Shown: positions 7,869-15,399, counted from the stretch's first letter. The stretch: 24,561 nucleotides of DNA from Geobacteraceae bacterium (GCA_016720395.1 JADKKR010000006.1:1-24561); one strand, 5' to 3'. Numbers and translations: made by a program. The notes: a model not told the origin generated them from the sequence alone.

Positions 7869-10800
7869 TCAGCGGTTGATCAGTTTTTTCAGTTCGGCCA
7901 ACTCGTTCTTCAACTGTTCAATAATTACCTGCTGTTCCTGTACCGCCTTAACCAGCACCGCTGAGATATTGGCGTATTTCACTCCGTCCGGTTCACCCTG
8001 TTCATTGTAGATAGCCAGTACCGGTTGTACCTGGGAAACTTCCTCGGCGATGAAACCGATATCTTCAAGCCCGTTGGCGTTCCAGGTGAATGTCACCGGA
8101 CGGAGAGCTTTGACTGTTTCGAGGCCGAGCGGAATATCTACAATATTTCCCTTCAGTTTACGTGTACTGGAGCAGCGCTCAATCCTGCCGCTGTTAACTG
8201 CACTTGAACAGAGGGTGTAAGAGGATGAGGCCGAGGGAATACTGGCGACTGTCAGGCTGCCTCCTCCCCCGATATTCACCGCCGAAGCATTGATATCGAG
8301 CGACTCAAATGCAGAAGTGTTTCGGTTGTAAGCCTGAATGAATCCTCTCATATTATCGCTGTCATATGCCATTTCAAGGCCCTGCCCGGTAGTCGCCCAG
8401 GTTGGTATAGGAACACCTGTTACTCTCATGCTGTTGGTGACATCAAGATATGTACCCGGGGCAGTCGTACCGATGCCAACCTTGACAGCATCGGCACCGG
8501 TCCCTCCCAGTACAAGACTGTTGCTCTGGCTCACCTTGGCGTTATAACCAATTGCTGTCGCATTGTTCAGCTGAGTAGCCGTACCGGGTCCGGAGTAGGC
8601 GCCGAAGAAGCTGTTAAGAGAGCCTGTGGTGTTAGCGTAGCTACTATTATCCGTAGTGCCTGCGAATGAGCCCACGGCGGTGTTGGCGCTACCAATGGTG
8701 TTGCCCCTAAGCGCCTCTGCACCGATGGCAGTGTTAACAACACCGGAAAGGGTTGACGTCGGTGCATTGGAATACAATGACTCGAACCCAACAGCGGTGT
8801 TGTAAGTAGGCCAAGTAGTGCCGCTGTTAGTGTATGCTTGCGAGCGCAACGCAAATCTGCCGACAGCTGTACTGGCACTGCCGGTAGTATTCAGTAATAG
8901 GGCTTCATTTCCAATGGCAACGTTGCTAATACCGGAGGTGTTGCTGTGAAGAGAGTAGGCACCGCTGGCAACATTATCTGATCCGCTCGTATTATTTCGA
9001 AGAGAGAAGTAGCCTGTGGCAGTGTTTCTACTCCCATCCTGATTGGGATAAAGAGCGTTTATTCCTATTGCCGTATTGTAATATCCTGTAGTGTTTGAAT
9101 TAAGAACGGCCAGGCCGATGCCGATATTCCCGCCAAGTCCTGTCATGGTAAAGTTTCCGGCCCCTTCTCCGGCAAAGAAACTATTCCCCCCATAGGTATG
9201 AATGAGACTATTCGCCCCTCTTTTTATGATCCCCGTGGTGGCAGTTGTTGCCGGCAACCTCAGGTTGCCCGTTATTTCAAGCTGTTCATTAGGAGATGCA
9301 GTCCCGATGCCTACCTCACCACCGACTACAACCAGTTGGTTCGTGCCTACAGTCAGGCCATTGGCAGGCAGGTTGAGTGTACCGGTCATTGTATCGCCTG
9401 CCTTGGCAACGGCGCCCAGGTTTGTAAGAGCTGTTGGTGCGGTCGCCGCCCCGGTGCCGCCGTTGGCAACGGCTACCATACCGCTCACGTTGGCGGCAGT
9501 AATGTTAGTCAACCCGGCACCATTTCCTGAAAATGCGGCTGCTGTCAATGTTCCGGCATCATCGTAGCTCCCGGAATAAATATATGTGCCCAAAGCATTT
9601 TTTGGGCCGATCAGTTTGGTAGATCCAATGCGGATAGTAAACTCGGTGTCGTTAAGTATGCTGTTGGTCGTCCCTTCAAAACTGGAACGGTCTATATTCA
9701 TGGTGTAACTTCCTGAAGTCGCAGCGTTGATCATCCCATAGCTGCTCGTGCCACCGGAACCACTTGCGATGACATCAATCATGGAGGGTACGAAAGAACT
9801 GGAATTGTAAATTCCAATATTATTGTTCGACGCTCCGAAAGCCTTTGACAGCACAGCCGTCATCTGCGGTGATGAAGATATTGAGTTAAACACCCCGTAA
9901 CTTGACAGTCCGCCTGATGCAATGGCGGAAACCGTCTTCATAACCGGTGAAGACGAACTGATATTATATACCCCATAATTGATTGCTCCTGCACCTGACG
10001 AACTTGAAGTAACATTCGTCATGGCTGGTGAAGAATTTGTAATATTAAGCACTCCATAATTATTGCTTAATCCTCCAGAGGCACTCGCCGAAACATGATT
10101 CATTACGGGAGATGAGGAGAGGTTATATACTCCATAACTCTCGTTTCCTCCTGTTGCAGTGGCCGTTAATTCATACAATGACGGGGAAGAAGCGGAGTTG
10201 TAAATCGCGTAATTTCCGCCAGATCCTCCTGAAACATTCGATATAACGTTGTTCATGATTGGCGAGGAATTTTCGTTGAGTACACCGTAGGTCGTCTGTG
10301 TTCCCGAGGAGGTCACAGTAACGTTGGTCATAATCGAGGCTGATCCGCTGCGGTTGTCCACGCCATATCCAAAGGTTCCTCCCGAAGCGCTGACGGTAAG
10401 GTTGGTCATCCGGGTAGAGGCGGCCGCGTTATGCATCCCGACGACATGGGTCGAGGCACCACCGGTTCCGGTATTCCTGATGGTTAGAGATCGAATTTCA
10501 GCATTACTGGCGCCATTGACCGTTCCGTTGCTGGAACCGGCAAGCGCACTGGTGATCGTAGTGGCCAACTCCCCAGACCCTTCGATATCGACATACTCCT
10601 GCATGACGAGAGTGCCGCCAGCCAGGTTGTAGACCCCCGGCATGATCTTCAGCAGGCAGGGATTATTCACAGAAGGTGCAGGGGCACACCAGATGTTGAC
10701 CGCACTCATGGCCGTGACCGGGCTGGTGTAGTCGCCGCCGCTCTGGGCGACCACCGCCACCTTGGCGTACTTCTTCTGCACACCTGACAGATCGAGCTTG

Positions 10801-12311
10801 GCGGCGGAGATGACCCCGCTGATCTGGGCGTCGGTGACGGCTCCGGAAGCAATCTTGGCCGTGGTAATGCTGCTGTCAGCGATTTTCTGGGTGCCGACCG
10901 CGCCGTCGATGATATTAAATGCATCGACCGAGTTTGTTGCCAGCTGAAGTGCCCCTACCGTAGCGGGTCCTAACACCAAACCGGCATGCAGGATCCTGTA
11001 AACGGAATTGCTGTTGGAGTTGGCGACCCACGTACTGCTGCCGTCAAAAGCCAGAGCCCTGGGGCCGCTGCCGGTAGCGACGGCACCCAATACAGAACCG
11101 TTTGCCGGGTCGAGCCGCATGACGATGCCGTTGTTGAAATTAGCCACCCAGATTGCACCGCCATCAAAGGCCAGAGCCTGGGGATTGATGCCGACCGCAT
11201 AGGTCCCCAGGAGTGCGCCACTGGCCGGATCGATCTTCATCACGTTGTTGCCGGTATTGTTTGCGACCCAGATGCTGCTGCCGTCATAGGTCAAGGCAAA
11301 GGGATTGGAACCTACAGGATAGGTGCCCACAAATGCGCCGCTGGTGGAATTGAGCTTTGTCACGCTGTTGCCGTTGGAGTTTGCAACCCAGATGCTGCTG
11401 CCGTCAAAGGCCAGGGCAACGGGGCTGGCACCGACCGCATAGGTGCCCAGAACGGCTCCATTGGCCGGATTGATCTTCATCACATTGTTGCTGCCATAGT
11501 TCGCCACCCACATACTGCTGCCGTCAAAGGCCAGGGCATAAGGTCTGACACCAACAGAATATGTCCCCAGAACAGCGCCGGTGTCCGGACTTATTCTCTG
11601 GATGTTGTTGCTGGTGTAGTTGGCCACCCAGATGCTGCTGCCGTCAAAGGCCAGGGCTATGGGGTTGGTACCGGCCGTATAGGTACCCAGAACAGTTCCA
11701 CTGGCCGGTTTGATCTTCATCACGTTGTTGCTGGTGTAGTTGGCAACCCAGATGCTGCCGCCGTCAAAGACCAGGGCCAGGGGATTGGTACCGACAGTGG
11801 TGGAACTTCCGCCGGTATTCACCTGATCCCATCTCAAGGTGGCGAGCTGCTGGGGCGTGGCTCTGGGTTCCGTGGGAGATATATAGCGGCTGTCAAGCTG
11901 CGTCAGCGTCTGGCCGGCGATGGCCGTACTCGTCTCCGATGAGGCGGCATTCAGGGCATAGGGCACCGCATCCAGTTGCTGCAGGGGGCGAAGTTCCGGT
12001 TCCGCGTCTACGGTCACTCCCAGATAGTAGCGCCGGTCGAAGGGCAGCGATGTCGGCCCGATCTGCGTGCTGTAGATGCCGTTGGATGGGGTCACGCTCT
12101 GCTCTGTGCCGCTCCAGAGAGGGTTGACCCCGCTGCCGGAGCTGTAAAGCCGGAAGGTTACATTGACGGAGGTATTGTGAACCGGCACACCGGCCGTGTT
12201 CTTCAGATACCCCTGGTAGTTGATCGTCTGCGGTACCCCCGCAAAAGCCGCGACAGCCAGGATAAGAACTGCGAACAGCGCCAGAAGATTGCCCAGATGA
12301 GATGGTTTCAT
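7869..12311 (-). CDS. Secreted seven-bladed propeller plus beta-helix fiber protein with S74 chaperone (paralog A, 1480 aa)
   Basis: The start at 12311 is chosen because MKPSHLGNLLAL matches the start of paralog B and opens a Sec signal peptide. An in-frame ATG 45 bases upstream would bury it. Domains in order: signal peptide to about 25; INYQGYLKN domain 28-125; seven 40-residue blades at about 173-452, each carrying ALAFDGSSIWVAN, as in YncE/Vgb-like propellers; linker and KKYAKVAVVAQSGGDY at about 500-530; beta-helix with nine coils (about 630-850, SSPVMNHVSASASGG...YGVYN); TAAAFSGNGAGLTN linker; head-like NTTG repeats at about 1055-1265; and the S74 domain from S1382 with K1387, then IGFIAEEV and a C-terminal coiled coil. 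The usual Asp after the Ser is Thr here (STRKLK), while the Ser/Lys spacing is kept. A G8 tract touches the start codon and may act as the ribosome site. It is first in the presumed operon. Confidence 0.88.
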   Translation of the reverse strand: MKPSHLGNLLALFAVLILAVAAFAGVPQTINYQGYLKNTAGVPVHNTSVNVTFRLYSSGSGVNPLWSGTEQSVTPSNGIYSTQIGPTSLPFDRRYYLGVTVDAEPELRPLQQLDAVPYALNAASSETSTAIAGQTLTQLDSRYISPTEPRATPQQLATLRWDQVNTGGSSTTVGTNPLALVFDGGSIWVANYTSNNVMKIKPASGTVLGTYTAGTNPIALAFDGSSIWVANYTSNNIQRISPDTGAVLGTYSVGVRPYALAFDGSSMWVANYGSNNVMKINPANGAVLGTYAVGASPVALAFDGSSIWVANSNGNSVTKLNSTSGAFVGTYPVGSNPFALTYDGSSIWVANNTGNNVMKIDPASGALLGTYAVGINPQALAFDGGAIWVANFNNGIVMRLDPANGSVLGAVATGSGPRALAFDGSSTWVANSNSNSVYRILHAGLVLGPATVGALQLATNSVDAFNIIDGAVGTQKIADSSITTAKIASGAVTDAQISGVISAAKLDLSGVQKKYAKVAVVAQSGGDYTSPVTAMSAVNIWCAPAPSVNNPCLLKIMPGVYNLAGGTLVMQEYVDIEGSGELATTITSALAGSSNGTVNGASNAEIRSLTIRNTGTGGASTHVVGMHNAAASTRMTNLTVSASGGTFGYGVDNRSGSASIMTNVTVTSSGTQTTYGVLNENSSPIMNNVISNVSGGSGGNYAIYNSASSPSLYELTATATGGNESYGVYNLSSSPVMNHVSASASGGLSNNYGVLNITNSSPAMTNVTSSSSGAGAINYGVYNISSSSPVMKTVSAIASGGLSSYGVFNSISSSPQMTAVLSKAFGASNNNIGIYNSSSFVPSMIDVIASGSGGTSSYGMINAATSGSYTMNIDRSSFEGTTNSILNDTEFTIRIGSTKLIGPKNALGTYIYSGSYDDAGTLTAAAFSGNGAGLTNITAANVSGMVAVANGGTGAATAPTALTNLGAVAKAGDTMTGTLNLPANGLTVGTNQLVVVGGEVGIGTASPNEQLEITGNLRLPATTATTGIIKRGANSLIHTYGGNSFFAGEGAGNFTMTGLGGNIGIGLAVLNSNTTGYYNTAIGINALYPNQDGSRNTATGYFSLRNNTSGSDNVASGAYSLHSNTSGISNVAIGNEALLLNTTGSASTAVGRFALRSQAYTNSGTTWPTYNTAVGFESLYSNAPTSTLSGVVNTAIGAEALRGNTIGSANTAVGSFAGTTDNSSYANTTGSLNSFFGAYSGPGTATQLNNATAIGYNAKVSQSNSLVLGGTGADAVKVGIGTTAPGTYLDVTNSMRVTGVPIPTWATTGQGLEMAYDSDNMRGFIQAYNRNTSAFESLDINASAVNIGGGGSLTVASIPSASSSYTLCSSAVNSGRIERCSSTRKLKGNIVDIPLGLETVKALRPVTFTWNANGLEDIGFIAEEVSQVQPVLAIYNEQGEPDGVKYANISAVLVKAVQEQQVIIEQLKNELAELKKLINR
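9762..10425 (-). repeat. Beta-helix coil repeats of paralog A (about 9 coils)
   Basis: Nine coils follow the same scheme as in paralog B (SSPVMNHVSASASGG, NYGVYN) but are longer, about 23-25 residues, and more diverged from each other at DNA level. This stretch is visibly richer in A+T than the flanking propeller and linker coding sequence. Confidence 0.75.
10956..11795 (-). repeat. Seven tandem 120-bp repeats encoding a seven-bladed beta-propeller
   Basis: The plus-strand landmark ccgtcaaaggccag (with small changes) recurs at 11041, 11161, 11281, 11401, 11521, 11641 and 11761, exactly every 120 bases and seven times. Each unit encodes 40 residues of the form VGxNPxALAFDGSSIWVANxxxNNVMKI. 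Seven units of about 40 residues is the usual count and size for a closed seven-bladed propeller of the YncE/Vgb type. Confidence 0.9.
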
Positions 12312-12312
12312 A

Positions 12313-12320
12313 CCCCCCCC
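12313..12320 (-). repeat. G8 tract next to the start codon of paralog A
   Basis: The coding strand reads TAT, then eight G, then T, then ATG at 12311. No other Shine-Dalgarno-like sequence precedes this ATG, so the G tract itself is the best candidate for pairing with 16S rRNA. Its length would set the spacing. Confidence 0.5.
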
Positions 12321-12339
12321 ATATTTTGAAGATATCAGT

Positions 12340-12414
12340 TTATTGTTTACCACCATTCAGAAGCTTTTCAAGTCGGGCCAGGAAGGTTCCGCAGGCAAAA
12401 GATTTGTTCAGCAT
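12340..12414 (-). CDS. Possible 24-codon upstream ORF before paralog A
   Basis: ATG at 12414 to TAA at 12340. The peptide runs MLNKSFACGTFL then ARLEKLLNGGKQ. A good GGGAG lies 6 bases before its ATG, better than that of the big gene itself. It ends 28 bases before the paralog A start. The end R-L-x4-N-G-G-K-Q-stop parallels the short ORF before paralog B. The ARLEKLL segment also resembles the coiled-coil ends of S74 proteins, so it may be a remnant of a deleted fiber gene rather than a functional leader. Confidence 0.35.
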   Translation of the reverse strand: MLNKSFACGTFLARLEKLLNGGKQ

Positions 12415-12518
12415 AACGGACTCCCACTACGCTGTATGTGCATGTGGTGTGGCACGGTGGTTGATGGAGGGAAGACATTTCATAACATATCAGAATATAG
12501 ACTTATTACTGGATGTGC

Positions 12519-12547
12519 ATATTAATAGATACGTTGTTTTATTGCAA
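12519..12547 (-). promoter_or_regulatory. Candidate sigma70-type promoter for the fiber cluster
   Basis: On the minus strand TTGCAA (12547-12542) and TAATAT (12524-12519) are separated by 17 bases, with 4 of 6 matches each. Transcription from here would give a leader of roughly 200 bases before paralog A, containing the 24-codon ORF. The 12312-12570 gap holds this promoter, that ORF and the G8 tract, and no other recognisable gene. Confidence 0.45.
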
Positions 12548-12570
12548 AGGAATTATTGGCAATACCTAAG

Positions 12571-12602
12571 AAAAACCCCCTGCCGGGGATACCGACAGGG
12601 GG
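12571..12602 (-). terminator. Rho-independent terminator of the GAF gene
   Basis: On the minus strand an 11-bp stem with one mismatch (CCCCCTGTCGG / CCGGCAGGGGG) around a 5-base loop is followed by TTTTTCTT. It lies 25 bases past the GAF stop codon and separates that gene from the fiber cluster. Confidence 0.85.
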
Positions 12603-12627
12603 TTCGTAACTGAGATGAGGTCAGCGG

Positions 12628-13149
12628 CTATTTTACCCGGTCTTCCTCAATTGCCGGGGCCACCAGGTTGGCCAGGGCGATGGCCAGCTTCAGATCGGCA
12701 TGGTCGAAGGCCCCCTCCTGCTTGTTGATGGCCTGCAGTACCCCAATGACCTTGCCCTTGACGTGCAGCGGCACGACGATCATCGAGCGGGTGACGAAAC
12801 GGGTGGTATCGTCGGCAACCCGGAAGAAGCGCTCGTCATTCTGCACATCGCTGATGATGGTGGCGGTGCCGCTCTCGGCTACCGATCCGGCAATCCCCTG
12901 CCCCTTGGGAATCCTCAGGCTCTTGAGGCTGTCGTTCTGCTGCCCCAGGACGATCTCGAAGTGCAGTTCGCCGGCGGCATCCAGCAGCAGCAGGCTGCCG
13001 GTTTCGGCGCCGGTCAGGCGGCAGGCCGACTGCACGGCGCGGGCAACAACGGTCTCCAGATTGTGTTTCGAATTGACCAGGGCGGCGGTCTCCATCAGGG
13101 TGGCCAGTTTATCGTTGAGGCTGTCGATGATGCGGTGTTTGTCTGACAT
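12628..13149 (-). CDS. GAF-domain sensory protein (173 aa)
   Basis: The start at 13149 (MSDKHRII) is chosen because AAGGAG lies 5 bases before it; longer readings have no ribosome site. Almost the whole protein is one GAF domain at about residues 28-168, with the family signatures TGAETGSLLLLD, GQGIAGSVAESGTATIISDV, DERFFR, and SMIVVPLHVKGKVIGVLQAINK. A short helix precedes it. No kinase, GGDEF or other output domain is attached, so it must act through a partner or as a stand-alone small-molecule or redox sensor. The ligand cannot be read from the sequence. It is divergent from the MFS transporter gene and ends at a strong terminator, so it is a single-gene transcript. Confidence 0.87.
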   Translation of the reverse strand: MSDKHRIIDSLNDKLATLMETAALVNSKHNLETVVARAVQSACRLTGAETGSLLLLDAAGELHFEIVLGQQNDSLKSLRIPKGQGIAGSVAESGTATIISDVQNDERFFRVADDTTRFVTRSMIVVPLHVKGKVIGVLQAINKQEGAFDHADLKLAIALANLVAPAIEEDRVK

Positions 13150-13216
13150 GTCCGCTCCTTGCAGGTTTGATAGTGTCCCGTGAAACAGCAGAGTCGATTC
13201 AGGGGAAAGTTCAGGC

Positions 13217-13245
13217 AACCTACAATAAATCAGGGACAATTTCAA
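13217..13245 (-). promoter_or_regulatory. Candidate promoter of the GAF gene
   Basis: On the minus strand TTGAAA (13245-13240) and TAGGTT (13222-13217) are 17 bases apart, about 70 bases before the GAF start. The -35 box is good and the -10 box is weak. Confidence 0.35.
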
Positions 13246-13290
13246 GCACTGCCTGACCGCTGACGGCAACTGACTGCTACGTTTTCAATA

Positions 13291-13318
13291 TTGACTTACC
13301 GCAGCCTTTCGCTATACA
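13291..13318 (+). promoter_or_regulatory. Promoter of the MFS transporter gene
   Basis: TTGACT (13291-13296), a 16-base spacer, then TATACA (13313-13318). Both boxes match the sigma70 consensus at 5 of 6 positions. The predicted start of transcription is near 13325, which rules out a translation start at the TTG of 13291 and supports the ATG at 13354. Confidence 0.65.
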
Positions 13319-13353
13319 TACATAGCCGGTATTTGCTCACGACAGGGGGATGC

Positions 13354-14610
13354 ATGCCTGACAATTCTGCCAATAACGACAGGTCTGCGGTGTCGCTGAA
13401 AACGGTCTTCAGCCTGCCGGTGATCGTGGCCGCACTGGGCTATTTTGTGGATATCTACGACCTGGTGCTGTTCAGCATCGTCCGCGTTCCCAGCCTGAAG
13501 GGGATCGGCATCTCCGGGCCGGAACTGATCGACAAGGGGGTCATGCTGCTGAACATGCAGATGATCGGGATGCTGCTGGGCGGGATCCTGTGGGGCATCC
13601 TGGGTGACCGCAAGGGGCGGCTGAAGATCATGTTCGGCTCGATCTTCATCTACTCCCTGGCCAATCTGGCCAACGGCATGGTAACCTCCATCGAGGCCTA
13701 TGCCGTGCTGCGCTTCATCGCCGGGGTCGGCCTGGCGGGAGAACTGGGGGCCGGCATCACCCTGGTCAGCGAGGTGCTGCACAAGTCGATCCGCGGCTAC
13801 GGCACCATGATCGTGGCCTCGGTGGGCGTCTCCGGCGCCATCCTGGCCAACTTCGTCGCCAAGGGTTTCGACTGGCGCACCGCCTTCTACATCGGCGGCG
13901 TACTGGGTCTGATGCTGCTGATCCTGCGGCTCAGCGTGGCCGAATCCGGCATGTTCAAGGGGATGGAGGGGCGTAGCGTCTCACGGGGCAACTTCCTGGC
14001 GCTGTTTACCTCCCGGGACCGCTTCGGCCGTTTTCTCCACTCGATCCTGATCGGCCTGCCATCCTGGTTCGTGGTAGGGGTGCTGATCACCTTTTCACCC
14101 GAATTCGCCAAAGTTTTGAACATACAGGGACCGGTCAGCGCCGGCAACGCGGTCATGTACTGTTATATGGGGCTGGTGGCGGGAGACCTGGCCAGCGGCC
14201 TGCTGAGCCAGCTGTTCAGGAGCCGCAAGAAAGTGATCCTGCTGTTCCTCGTCCTGACCGTAGCGGCCGTCGGGGCCTATTTCAGCGCCAGCGGGGCCAC
14301 GGCCGCCACCTTCTACGTGATCTGTGGTCTTCTCGGATTCGGCATCGGCTACTGGGCCATCTTCGTCACCGTGGCGGCCGAGCAGTTCGGCACCAACCTG
14401 CGGGCCACCGTAGCCACGACCGTGCCCAACTTTGTGCGCGGCATGACCGTACCGATCACCATGCTCTTCCAGGTGGTTCGCAAACCGCTCGGGATCGAGA
14501 ACGGAGCGCTCGTGGTTGGAGTAATCTGTCTCGCCATTGCGCTCTTCTCGCTCTCCCGGCTGCAGGAGACCTTCCACAAGGATCTGGACTATTTCGAGGA
14601 GTACCTGTAG
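13354..14610 (+). CDS. Major facilitator superfamily transporter, metabolite:H+ symporter-like (418 aa)
   Basis: The start at 13354 is chosen because a GGGGG sits 4 bases upstream and a promoter covers the longer reading. It is an inner-membrane protein with about 12 hydrophobic segments. The first carries acidic residues in GYFVDIYDLVLFS (D33, D36). The MFS motif A between segments 2 and 3 reads GILGDRKGRLK (about 81-91). RFIAGVGLAGELGAG (about 120-134) is the motif-B-type Arg segment. The substrate cannot be told. The acidic first segment and the ELGAG pattern resemble sugar or organic-acid symporters of the MHS group. It is a single gene followed by an inverted repeat. MFS membership is certain; the substrate is not assigned. 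Confidence 0.88.
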   Translation: MPDNSANNDRSAVSLKTVFSLPVIVAALGYFVDIYDLVLFSIVRVPSLKGIGISGPELIDKGVMLLNMQMIGMLLGGILWGILGDRKGRLKIMFGSIFIYSLANLANGMVTSIEAYAVLRFIAGVGLAGELGAGITLVSEVLHKSIRGYGTMIVASVGVSGAILANFVAKGFDWRTAFYIGGVLGLMLLILRLSVAESGMFKGMEGRSVSRGNFLALFTSRDRFGRFLHSILIGLPSWFVVGVLITFSPEFAKVLNIQGPVSAGNAVMYCYMGLVAGDLASGLLSQLFRSRKKVILLFLVLTVAAVGAYFSASGATAATFYVICGLLGFGIGYWAIFVTVAAEQFGTNLRATVATTVPNFVRGMTVPITMLFQVVRKPLGIENGALVVGVICLAIALFSLSRLQETFHKDLDYFEEYL

Positions 14611-14628
14611 AAGTGACGCATGCATTAA

Positions 14629-14654
14629 CCGGCAGGCGTCAGCCGTGCTGCCGG
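14629..14654. repeat. Inverted repeat after the MFS gene
   Basis: CCGGCAG and CTGCCGG flank a 12-base loop, 18 bases after the MFS stop. There is no T run behind it, so it may be a weak or Rho-assisted 3' hairpin, or an mRNA stabiliser. Confidence 0.4.
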
Positions 14655-14676
14655 GAATACCATCCGTAAATAAACA

Positions 14677-15195
14677 ATGTCCGAAAGACAGATGAAACAA
14701 TCGTCACAAAAAAGCATGCCGCACAGGCTTCGAACGGAGCATTTGACGGTGCTGGAACACTGCCAGCAGATCTTCAGACACGCCGAGGGTTTTTACCTGT
14801 ACCTGTCTGATATTCACCGGGATGATCGCGAGATAGCCCGCATATGGGGGCTGTTGGCCATCGATAAATGCAACCACTCTGACGCATTCAAGATGGCGTT
14901 GCGTCTCAAAGGCGAGGGGATCAGCGGGATTACTGTCTCAGCAGAAAAGTCGACCTATATCCTGGGGAAGATGAAGGCGATACCGACGGGGAACAGGACG
15001 AATCTGCCATCGGTGGTGGATGCGCTTCGATTTGCGCTTTCCATGGAGGACCGCCTGAACAGCGTGCATTTTCGTCATGCAGTCAGGTTCAGCAGCGAGC
15101 AGGACAGGGATCTGATGACCCTGTCGCTGAAATCGAGCGAGGACATCATCCAGATCATGACCGAGGAGTATATCAACCTGACCATGTTCGAATGA
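14677..15195 (+). CDS. Ferritin-like fold protein with reduced metal ligands (172 aa)
   Basis: I do not recognise a named family, but the pattern is that of a rubrerythrin-type four-helix bundle. Helix 1 has AEGFYLYL (E37). Helix 2 has LLAIDKCNHSDAF, where D63 and H67 stand where the family has Glu and His. Helix 3 has ALRFALSMED (E124). Helix 4 has LKSSEDIIQIM (E155), with no His three residues later. Four of the usual six carboxylate or His ligands therefore remain, so di-iron binding is doubtful. There are no rubredoxin Cys pairs. The start is uncertain: ATG 14677 has no clear ribosome site, and ATG 14692 has a weak GAAAG. The gene runs convergently into the small CxxC gene with a 10-base gap. 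A role in oxidative stress would be speculation. Confidence 0.72.
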   Translation: MSERQMKQSSQKSMPHRLRTEHLTVLEHCQQIFRHAEGFYLYLSDIHRDDREIARIWGLLAIDKCNHSDAFKMALRLKGEGISGITVSAEKSTYILGKMKAIPTGNRTNLPSVVDALRFALSMEDRLNSVHFRHAVRFSSEQDRDLMTLSLKSSEDIIQIMTEEYINLTMFE

Positions 15196-15205
15196 TCCGG
15201 ACGGT

Positions 15206-15385
15206 CTAGGTATTGAACTCGCTGCAGTACATCATCACCAGCCGGGCCCGGTTTTCAAGACACTGCGGGCAGAGCTCCCCGGCATCCTTCCAGACCTCGC
15301 CCGCCAGCCATTCGCCTGCCTCGGCATACTCCGACGGGGCGGCATTCTCGTCATAATCCTTCTTGCACATCGTACAGGTCTTCAT
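15206..15385 (-). CDS. Small CxxC/CxxC protein, probable zinc ribbon (59 aa)
   Basis: The start at 15385 is chosen because AGGA lies 9 bases before it; the alternatives at 15391 and 15394 are too close. The protein has two Cys pairs, C4-T-M-C7 and C-P-Q-C at about 39-42, with a lone Cys near the C-terminus (MMYCSEFNT). The central stretch is acidic (EYAEAGEWLAGEVWKDAGEL). The two knuckles suggest one zinc site. No enzyme motif is visible. The function is unknown; small proteins of this build can act as adaptor or regulatory ribbons. Confidence 0.65.
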   Translation of the reverse strand: MKTCTMCKKDYDENAAPSEYAEAGEWLAGEVWKDAGELCPQCLENRARLVMMYCSEFNT

Positions 15386-15399
15386 GGGCATCAATCCTG

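Noticed and set aside
10956..11795. CRISPR array or non-coding satellite from the regular 120-bp repeat.
   Set aside because: Units are coding throughout, translate to propeller blades and have no unique spacers.
10986..11942. Plus-strand open frame of 318 codons opposite the propeller.
   Set aside because: It is a shadow of the repeated coding strand, lacks a ribosome site and has no domain pattern.
604..12311. Tail-fiber-like genes as part of a prophage.
   Set aside because: All three have Sec signal peptides, and no capsid, terminase, portal, lysis or integrase gene is present in the window.
7747..12570. Cyclic-dinucleotide riboswitch (GEMM class), common before Geobacter extracellular genes, in the leaders of the fiber genes.
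   Set aside because: I looked for the conserved GCAAACC-type and GGTAGC-type segments in the gaps before paralogs A, B and C and did not find them. An Infernal search with the GEMM models would settle it.
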